Of a DNA stretch of 64,000 nt, positions 56,375 through 64,000 are shown piece after piece; the stretch's first letter is position 1; each line of letters begins with the position of its first letter. The position numbers and the translations under genes are program-made. The notes under the pieces were generated by a model that made no database searches, was not told the DNA's origin, and saw only the letters and a list, made by a program, of their open reading frames with translations. Source of the stretch: Isoetes taiwanensis (taxonomy: Eukaryota > Streptophyta > Lycopodiopsida > Isoetales > Isoetaceae); the NCBI GenBank assembly GCA_021234155.1, contig JAJEKV010000039.1, forward strand, positions 3,164,001 through 3,228,000. The letters are read 5' to 3'.

Positions 56375-58940
56375 TGATGCTATAGACGATGAGTTCTTGG
56401 GTGTATCAAAGGTCGGGCTTTCAGTGGGTAACATAATAGATCCAACAGGGAACCAAAATATAAGGTCATGTTATGCTTGTGCTGAGAGGCCTCGAGCTAG
56501 CAGTCTAATATCCTGGGAGACCCGAGATGTTTTGCTTCGTGATGGTAGGACAGTTTCACAACATTTACAAGCTCGAGCTGCTCTCGAACAGGATGACTTA
56601 GAAGTTGAGTGCTTGGAAGCTGATGTTGAGAATCAATTCAAGAGGAAAAGGAAATATACATATGTGAAGAGGGTCAGGAGGAAACCAAAGGGGGATAGCA
56701 AGGAGGAGAGGATGTGTGCTTCCAAGTCAGTCAAGAGTGCTCTAAAATCAACATGCTGCAAGGACGAATGTGTCAAAAACCTGAGCCGAGAGCAGGTATG
56801 TGCCTTAAGAAAAGAATTTTATTCTCAATCAAGCAGTGCCAGGATTACGTTTATTTTTGATGTGTTGAGTGTAACTTATACAGGGCAGTCGGAGGCGAAA
56901 GTAGTGGTCTCTGGAGTGGAGTGCTGTCAATTCGCATGGCGCGTGGCTTTAGGAGTTGCTCAGTCTACGTTTTATAGTTGGAGGAAGAGGTTCGAGTTAG
57001 GTGGAAAACGGGCGGAGCATTAATACAGGCTCTACGAAGCCTAGATCTGTGACACTAGCTACAGAAAGTGTGCTTGATACCTTCATTAGTGAGAATGTGG
57101 AGAGCATTCCACATAGAAGCAAAAAAGGAAAGGATGATATAAGGGAGAATATTCGCAAACTTCCTTCCATCCTTAATAAGAAGAGCATACATAAGGAAGT
57201 GGGTGTCGTGGTGGAAGAATTGATAGGAAAGAGTGTAACCTTGCCCTCTTTTTACAATATTTGGAAGAAAGAGTTTCCAGACGTCAGCATAGCAAAAAAT
57301 ACAGCATTCTCCAAGTGTAACATATGTGTAGTCATCAAGTAGAAATTGGAAAGAACAAAAGATACAAGGGAGAGGCGCAACCTTTCAAAACACTCACACC
57401 AAGAAGTCACCATCTCGCAAAGTCTGTTTGGAGAGGAGATCGCTTGAAGAGCAGCTTGACAGGAGCATTGACACATGGTCATGGTGGACGGGCTTATTGT
57501 CATTTCTCTCTTGATCTTTGGAAAGATGACTCAAACTTTCATGTTGGATCACTTTCTAGGATCCTACACTATCTTGAGTTGCCAGACGAAGACAAGTGTG
57601 GTGATTTGTGTGGAAGCAGAACTACAGATTGCAAATTGATGCAAGCCCTAAAAGACACTCGACCACTGCAGCATAAACTAGCGCAGACACAAGAGATGAT
57701 GCCTTCATCTTCTAGTGCCTACTTAGAAAGCTTCAATCCTCTTCCTCGAAATCTCTACTTACAGTTGGATAATGCATCGGGTCAAAATAAAAATAGATAT
57801 GTGTTTTCCTACCTCTCTTATTTGACATGGCTTAAGGTATTCGATGAGATTCAGGTTGGCTTCATGATGGTTGGGCACACTCATGACGATATTGATGCAT
57901 TGTTTGGGAACTTTTCGACGTTAATATTCATCAGATGCTCTAACTTTGCCTGAGTTGCTTTACTTATTTAGCAAGTGCAATGCAAAGTCTTCTGTTTCAT
58001 ATTTTGTGGATGAAGTTCCAGATTAGAAAGGCTTTGTCAAGGGATATATCCCTGATAAAGGCCAACGTCTAACAGGCCATACCGACCCATTGCTATTCCG
58101 ATTTAAAATGGATGGGAAATGGCCCATTATGCAATATAAGATGCGGCCAACCCATAAAGAGTGGATTTCAGAAAAAGGAATAAGGATGTGGAAGGAGGAT
58201 GAAAATGGTGAGCCAACGTTACCAACAGGGTGCCTAAAAATATCCCTCCAAGGAAGACATTGAAAGATCTCCTTGGCCTGGCAGACAGCATCAGCAAGTA
58301 CATAGCATTATGGAATTCCTTCTATAAAAATCAAGAAGATAGTGTGTTTGCACGACAGTACAAAGCAACTATGGATTACTGGAACGAGATTCTTTTGTGT
58401 TTGGAAGATGTATCTCCAGGACGACCTCAAAATGATAACTTTTGGTTGCGTACAAGGCAAGAGCCTCTACAAGCTGCCTTTACTCTAGAGGTTGATGAAG
58501 CCGCTGTGCTTGTAAGACCTTTGCCTACGTATTGTGGGCCAGCAGATGGGCGTCCAGTGTTACCTATGGATGAGTTCGATCCTCATGCACATGTTACGAA
58601 AGGTATGTTCGTTTTAGTCCGACCTGGAGGCGATGAAACTCCAACGTGGTTGGGCTTTACAGAAGAAGATGCCATCCTAGATCCAGAGTCTACCAATTAT
58701 GGTCACATTTATGTATCATGGTGGATGCCTGTTGGTCGTGACTATACAGGTTGCTTAACTAAACGTTGGCGACCCAATCCATCAGATCCATCAAGGTATG
58801 AGAAGTTAGATGCCATACATTATGCATGGGATGCAAATGGCAAAAGACCGAAGACTGTTCAGATTCCAAAATACATTGTTGACATGTGGGGGGACATAGC
58901 ATTAGCTAAAAGCTCTCAATCTCAGTCACGTTCTCGATAA
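56375..58940 (+). pseudogene. DUF7869-like, transposase-related gene, broken
   Basis: The reading spans four frames: an N-terminal basic part (about 56375-57023, with KRKRKYTYVKRVRRKPKG and an HTH-like AQSTFYSWRKRFELG), 57001-57342 (LPSFYNIWKKEFPD, FSKCNICV), 57324-57953 and 58230-58940. The third holds LYLQLDNASGQNKNRYVFS and GFMMVGHTHDDIDALFG. The QxDN...NKN and GHTHxDID signature is typical of DUF7869 proteins, probable RNase-H-fold transposase relatives. The C-terminus (TWLGFTEEDAILDP, YVSWWMPV, ending SQSRSR) fits the same proteins. Frameshifts near 57010, 57345 and 57950 disable it. It starts directly after the 3' LTR, so its 5' end was probably removed by that element. Confidence 0.6.
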
Positions 58941-60146
58941 TCATGTATGTAATTTCTCTTGCTATAATATTTAAGCATTTTGGACAATTAATACTCAGTT
59001 GATACATCAAATAATATTCATTATGCTTATACTACATCTTTATATCTTTTATAATAGGTATTTAATACACATCATTACATCTGATGCACACATTATTGAT
59101 GGCATACATATAATTTACATGCACATATTATTGATGGCATTATAGAGTCGATGATTCACTCATCTTCAATCCCTGCTAACGTGATCGCATTCAGCTCATA
59201 GGCATGGCACTCAGGAAGCCAAAGAAGATGGATCACAACACGAGTAAGGCCGGGGCAATGACACTCATGACCTCTAGCTTTGGATTCCAAGTAAGGATCC
59301 AGCTTAACACCTTTATGTATGCACCGAACAATATCATTGTAGCTCATGGAGCAAGTAATGGTCTAAAACTGAAGATCATTCAGATTATAAGCCATGGGAG
59401 ATGAATGACTTCTACCACCGAATGGAGCTGCTTTTATAGTCGGTGTAGAATTATTGGTATAATATTTCAACATTATAGGTATTATACTTCAACATATTGG
59501 TATTATACTTCAATATTATTGGTATTATACTTCAACATTATTGGATTCGTAGCTATAAATTCTTTCACCTTGCTTTCACTTCTCACCTTTGTTCTGTGTT
59601 TTCACCTTGCTTTCACTTCTCACCTTTCTTTCACTTCTCGTGTTCTCACCTTGCTTTCACTTCTCACCTTGTGTTCCGTGTTCTTGCTAATTGATCTTGA
59701 TCCTTACTTCTTGCTCCTTGATCTTCCTTGTTCCTTTATCTTCTTGGTCTTTGATCTTCCTTGTTCCTTGCTACTTGATCTTGATCCTTGTTCTTTGCTA
59801 CTTCATCTGCGTGCTCCTTCATGCTACTTGTTCTTATTCCTTTTTCTTGATCTTGCTACTTGATCTTGTTTCTTGCTTCCTTGCTCCTTGATCTTCCTTA
59901 TTCCTTGATCTTTTTGCTCCTTGATCTTCCTTGTTCCTTGCTTCTTGCTACTTGATCTTGATCCTTGTTCCTTGCTACTTGATCTTCGTGCTCCTTGCTA
60001 CTTGGTCTTGTTTCTTGCCCTGCTCCGTGTTCCTTGCTCCGTCGGTGATCCTTGCTTGCTTTTGCAAATGATTAGACCCAATCCTCCCTGGGCTACTCCA
60101 AAAGCCCTGCAAGCATGCCCCAAGCATTCTGTGCAGCCTGATCAAG
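58941..60146. other. Intergenic DNA with a CTTGATC minisatellite
   Basis: 59540-60060 is a T/C-rich repeat of CTTGATCTTGATCCTTGTTC, CTTGCTACTTGATC and TTTCACTTCTCACCTT units. The ORFs read through it are low complexity and not genes. A copy of TATTGGTATTATACTTCAA repeats at 59455-59540. Confidence 0.75.
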
Positions 60147-60563
60147 ATGAGCTATGACTATTTCTTGGAGTGGAGGTTGTGCCACAGTCCCACCAAGGAG
60201 CTTGCAATGGAGTTGATCAACTTCATTCTGGAGCGATTTGATTGTAGTCATGATCCACTGATGGAAATTAATCCATCTGAATGTTATAGGAGACTTGCAA
60301 TGAGGGGAATTCTTGAACCCCCTCCTCATCTGGACGAGATGCTACAGCAGTTGAGGCCTCTTCTTCGTGCTTGTTATTTAGCACACTCTCTGGATCAATA
60401 CATATTAGAGTTCATTCATGAAATTTGTAAGGGACAGATGTATGGCCTTATTAGGACGTACTACAACGAGTACAACAACTTTGTGGAGTTGGGTCCGCTC
60501 TTCTTCCGTGAGTATCATCATGTGGAATTACTTTTTGCAATGACTAGATACCCCATATCGTAG
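60147..60563 (+). CDS. Unrecognised 138-codon ORF
   Basis: It begins MSYDYFLEWRLCHSP and has an even, protein-like composition with likely helices (LAMELINFILERFD, LDEMLQQLRPLLRACYLAH, DQYILEFIHEICKG). There is no membrane segment or known motif. The preceding minisatellite and the following purine repeat bound it. It may be an exon of a larger gene or part of an element. Confidence 0.4.
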   Translation: MSYDYFLEWRLCHSPTKELAMELINFILERFDCSHDPLMEINPSECYRRLAMRGILEPPPHLDEMLQQLRPLLRACYLAHSLDQYILEFIHEICKGQMYGLIRTYYNEYNNFVELGPLFFREYHHVELLFAMTRYPIS

Positions 60564-60627
60564 GAAGAATCAGGCTGGGATATGTGTGAGCTCTGGGTTC
60601 CTAACCCAGCTGCGTGGGTTAGACGTC

Positions 60628-60663
60628 GCAGGGGAAGGGAAAGGGGAAGGGGAAGGGGTTAGG
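60628..60663 (+). repeat. G-run tract, possible G-quadruplex
   Basis: GGGGAAGGGAAAGGGGAAGG and its continuation give five runs of three or four G separated by AA or AAA just after the ORF. Confidence 0.8.
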
Positions 60664-60804
60664 AACCTAGGGGAAGGTTACTAGGTACATACTGCCGTGG
60701 TCTCTAGTAACCTTTGCAATCTATCATATATAGTTCATACTTCGGTCTCTATTGTATTTGAAAGTTGGTATATGATACCGTATTAATATGTTCTCTAAAT
60801 ATTC

Positions 60805-60912
60805 ATGTATGTATGATACACGGGTACTGCACGTGTATACAACCCCTGCATAAGATCTATGATACAGGGTACTGTACACGTGTATACAACCCCTGCATAA
60901 GGTCTATACAAC
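60805..60912. repeat. Two-copy tandem repeat of about 48 bases
   Basis: The unit ATGATACA.GGGTACTG.AC followed by GTGTATACAACCCCTGCATA and AG.TCTA occurs twice; ATACAACCCCC begins a third. Confidence 0.85.
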
Positions 60913-62390
60913 CCCCATAATAAAAAATTCCAGTTTATTAAAAATTTTTCCATTATAATGAAATTGTGCTTATGCTGGAAATTTAAACTTTTTCACTAGC
61001 AATGCTCCAACATTTTGGCTTTTCCTCAGGACTGAGGTGTTAAGACTTTAAAATTAATTTCATCTTTCTTCCAAAACCTCTACTTTTTCAGCCCCTTATG
61101 GTTTGTCTCATTTCAACATAAAACATTTTTTCTGCCCCTTATGGTTTATCTCATCCCAACATAAAATATACCTTTCGGGCATTGCATGAGCAAGTTCTTG
61201 GGAATTTACTTAGAATGGAAAATCTTAAAACATGTAGACCAAGAATGTTCTATAGATATTTTGCATGTCAATTGTATATCCTTGAAGAAGGAAACCTTAA
61301 TGTAGTTAGGATTAATATACAAAGAATGCATTATTATCGCAGATTAAAAACAGAACAACAACTTATTGCCATTGCTTAAATAAACAATAACTTAATTGTT
61401 TTATAATGAAACAACAATAACGAGACTGAGGCACAAAAACTTACATGTAGATAAGCATGATAACATGGTCGCATTGCCTAAATCTACAACATAATTCCAT
61501 AGAATTGTAGAAACATAAAATCAGGTGATCTTGAGAATATCTTACAATAACAAGCCCTTTGTCTTGAACCTACGCAGATATTTAAAGCTGCTTTGCAGTA
61601 CCATGGAACATAACGGCTGCAGAATATGTATAAATTTGTTGCTGAATTGAATCACTGCCATTAGTAGGATCATGCTTTTCTTTGGCAACATTCATAAGAA
61701 GGTCAAATCCTGCCCCACTAAATGCCTCTTCGTCAAAGTTGTAAGCTGCATTTTAAATCTTGACGTAACTGAAATCTTCAATGGTACCAAGCTGGACGAA
61801 GTTGACTCCACACCAAATCTCCTGGCATACCTGAACATGCATTTGCTATAGTAGACCAAATGCATGCTGATGAATGCATCCTCAACATGCATCCTCAACA
61901 TGCTTTCTATACTAATTTCACTTAATATATTTAGAATTAGACATTTCAAGAATATAAAATTTCAAATTTCAGTGATTTAACAAATTTAAATGATTTATAA
62001 ATAAAATTTGATGGCTTGATAAGTGATTAACTTAAACTAATTATGAGAATTTCATAATTTACAAACTTTTAGCACTTTTACAAAGACTTTAGAAATAAGT
62101 AATTTATATTTTAATAACAATTATGAATAGTTTTTTAATAAAATATACTGAAAATTAATTAATAGTAAATTATTCAACTGCATATCAAATGCAAACCTAA
62201 ATGTTTGCTCCTGATAATTGCAAAATATATTATGTCCACTATCCGTCGAAAAAAATAAATACATTATCAAAACCAACTTTTAATTCAATCACACCAACAA
62301 TCAAACAATATACTAACCTCAGGAAAATCTATATATGTAGCTAAAAAATTGTAGCAATAGAGATAATTACACTTTGGCTTAATTTTTCTA
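60913..62390. other. AT-rich DNA with uncertain exon remnants
   Basis: On the minus strand, about 61600-61760, an open reading includes EEAFSGAGFDLLMNVAKEKH and QQQIYTYSAAVMFHG, which look protein-like but unrecognised. 61182-61379 (plus) is open for 65 codons (NLLRMENLKTCRPRMFYR). 61900-62300 is very AT-rich with nothing visible. Confidence 0.3.
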
Positions 62391-62394
62391 TCAA

Positions 62395-62886
62395 CTTTTC
62401 TATCAGGTCAAGTAGAAAAAATTGATATTCACTCTTTAATGCCGCTTCTTTTGGCCGTTCAGACAAAAGAGAAGGAGGTAAAATTCTATGACGCATATCA
62501 GACATCGTTCTGAACCACTCTATGCTTGAAGCGAAGGTGCTAAATAACTAGGATAATTAACAAAAATATTAACAGTTAGAACAAAATATAATTTCTAAAA
62601 CATAACATAAAAGGAAAAAAAAAACATGTAGGCACTCCAAGTACTCAAAGAACAGCATACCCAAGCTGTATATATCAGATGCAAGATGACTTGCTCCCTT
62701 TGTGAGCTCTTCGGGACTAGTATACCAATTTTGTTCTACGGTTAACATATGTCGTAAAGGGAAAGAATCTTCTACATTTCGATCAGCCTGCTTCCAAGTT
62801 GAGTCAATCCTCCTGCTTTCAGGAAGGAACTCTGGCCTAAGGAGCCTCTGGAAGCTAGCACTTCGGTGACTATCAGACCATGCCAA
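62395..62886 (-). pseudogene. SPA1: SPA1-like (COP1/SPA light-signalling) gene fragment
   Basis: SPA proteins join COP1 in the E3 ligase that represses photomorphogenesis; they have a kinase-like domain, coiled coil and WD40 repeats. After a CCTTCAG acceptor near 62886 the reading is ESRRIDSTWKQADRN, then LTVEQNWYTSPEELTKGASH and LASDIYSLGMLFFE. A second exon (about 62510-62400) reads MSDMRHRILPPSLLSERPKE and AAL. Both are landmarks of the SPA kinase-like domain. The following WD40 part and the catalytic start are not found nearby, so this is a fragment, or exons lie outside the window. Confidence 0.7.
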
Positions 62887-63537
62887 TCCTGAAGGAAGTT
62901 TTTGAAAATTAAAGGCATTAACTGAGCAACAACAGTACTAATATCTACATAAAAAACACCTTGTCCATCTTTGTCCATTTTTTGTATTGGCATGATAACA
63001 CCTTAAACATTAAAATCAATAATAGACATGAAATAGAGGTGTGGATGCTGATACTTACTCCCCTAGAATGACATGATTTCATAGCCCTCTAAGAAACTTG
63101 GATTCTCAAATATACGTGTGGAACTTGCGCGAGATTTTTAGGGTGGAAGACAATAAGAAATCACCCCTTTGGATTCAACTTGTGCCATAAATACAGATCT
63201 GTCATGCAACTAAAGAAAGAGTTGGAGCGAGGACGATGGCAAATCTAACCCAAATGGCTATTCCGGTTTGTTTGCTCTGCTCTGTGTGTCATCCAAGATA
63301 ATAAACCTATTTTTTTCTACCTTCTATGAAAGTGCAGCAGGTAGAAAACCCTAAAAAAAAGAGATGCATAGCTAAACCATTGATTCTTTTAAGAATAGAA
63401 TAGAATAGAATATGATTTTATCGTCCACGGAGACCAAAAGAGAATAGAATTTGATTTGATTATTTTAAGTACAAATTAACGTAAGGGCATGGGGGTTCTA
63501 GATGTACAAGTGGCGACTGGGTTTCTTTTATCAAAAA

Positions 63538-63670
63538 AGTCAATGGCCAAGAAAGGGTGCACTCGAAAAATACTGTTTAGTACATTGCTATGAATACAAC
63601 AAAACAATCATAGTAAAGCCATATTGAAAAGCATATAAAAATGCAAAAGAATCCTCTTATTATTATACTT
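63538..63670 (+). repeat. Dispersed repeat, copy 2
   Basis: GGGTGCACTC, GTACATTGCTATGAATACAA, ATCATAGTAAAGCC, GAAAAGCATA and TTATTATTATAC align in order with 30880-31020. Confidence 0.65.
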
Positions 63671-64000
63671 GGTATTCAAATCTAATAGATATTCTTCAAG
63701 GATGCTATTATAAGATTATATGTATTTTTATCTCTTGTTGATTTTTCTCTTGTTCATGATTTTTATCTCTTGTTGATTTTTGATGACGGTTATTAAAGTG
63801 TAAAATTGCTTTCTAAACTATATAGAATTAAATTGTCATCTAAGATAAACTCTATATGATTAAAATATTATTTTTTTTCAGAATATTTCAAAAAGTTTTA
63901 GATCAAATAAATTTACTGATTACGTTTATATTTTAATAAAAAAAAATTGAATAGTCTATTATTAATTAATTTTCAATATATTCTATTACAAAACTATTCA
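63671..64000. other. AT-rich right edge
   Basis: No gene is seen. TTTTTATCTCTTGTTGATTT occurs twice (63726 and 63759). Confidence 0.6.

Noticed and set aside
59405-60157. Several ORFs rich in Leu, Phe and Ser that look like membrane proteins
   Set aside because: They read through a CTTGATC/TTCACTTCTC minisatellite; the hydrophobic pattern is a by-product of the repeat.

Overview
The window looks like repeat-dominated nuclear DNA of a land plant. Spliced plant-type gene fragments (an AVT1-like amino-acid transporter at the left edge, a SPA1-like light-signalling fragment at the right edge) flank about 58 kb of nested transposable elements. The mix of a chromovirus, a non-chromodomain gypsy element, a plant LINE, CACTA-type DNA transposons and a ParB/methylase-like gene suggests a seed-free plant such as a homosporous fern. 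That assignment is inference, not proof.

Layout. 0.3-2.5 kb: AVT1-like exons (minus). 2.6-3.94 kb: 3' end of a CACTA transposon, ending at a clear CTTGTAGTG terminus inside a Ty3/gypsy chromovirus. The chromovirus runs on the plus strand to about 22.6 kb and is split by three insertions: a LINE (4683-10451), a 9.9-kb LTR element with recognisable LTRs, PBS, PPT and a GTCAT target duplication but no recognisable genes (10809-20684), and a 0.55-kb inverted-repeat element (about 21611-22157). Each split can be rejoined in the protein reading, so the order of insertion is readable.

23.5-32.6 kb is the most unusual part. A spliced minus-strand gene (28433 to 23761) encodes a ParB-like domain joined to a DNA-methyltransferase-like C-terminus. 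Its introns and flanks carry many copies of the self-complementary motif AAATGGCGCCATTT, some at the centre of 60-bp palindromes. Upstream on the opposite strand is a 52-codon ORF that is 40% arginine with no lysine and no acidic residues, behind E2F-like sites.

32.7-33.2 kb: another CACTA protein fragment. 33.2-56.4 kb: an Athila/Tat-like gypsy element with a truncated 5' LTR, tRNA-Asp-like PBS, gag, protease, RT, RNase H, integrase, a long post-integrase region and a 590-bp 3' LTR. It is split exactly by a 12.6-kb CACTA-like DNA element (38251-50874, TSD TCA) filled with minisatellites, a large inverted repeat and three families of long tandem repeats. 56.4-58.9 kb: a decayed DUF7869-like, transposase-related gene. 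59-64 kb: low-complexity and AT-rich DNA, one unknown ORF and the SPA1-like fragment.

Most coding regions carry frameshifts. I cannot separate decay from assembly error by eye, so most element genes are called as pseudogenes.
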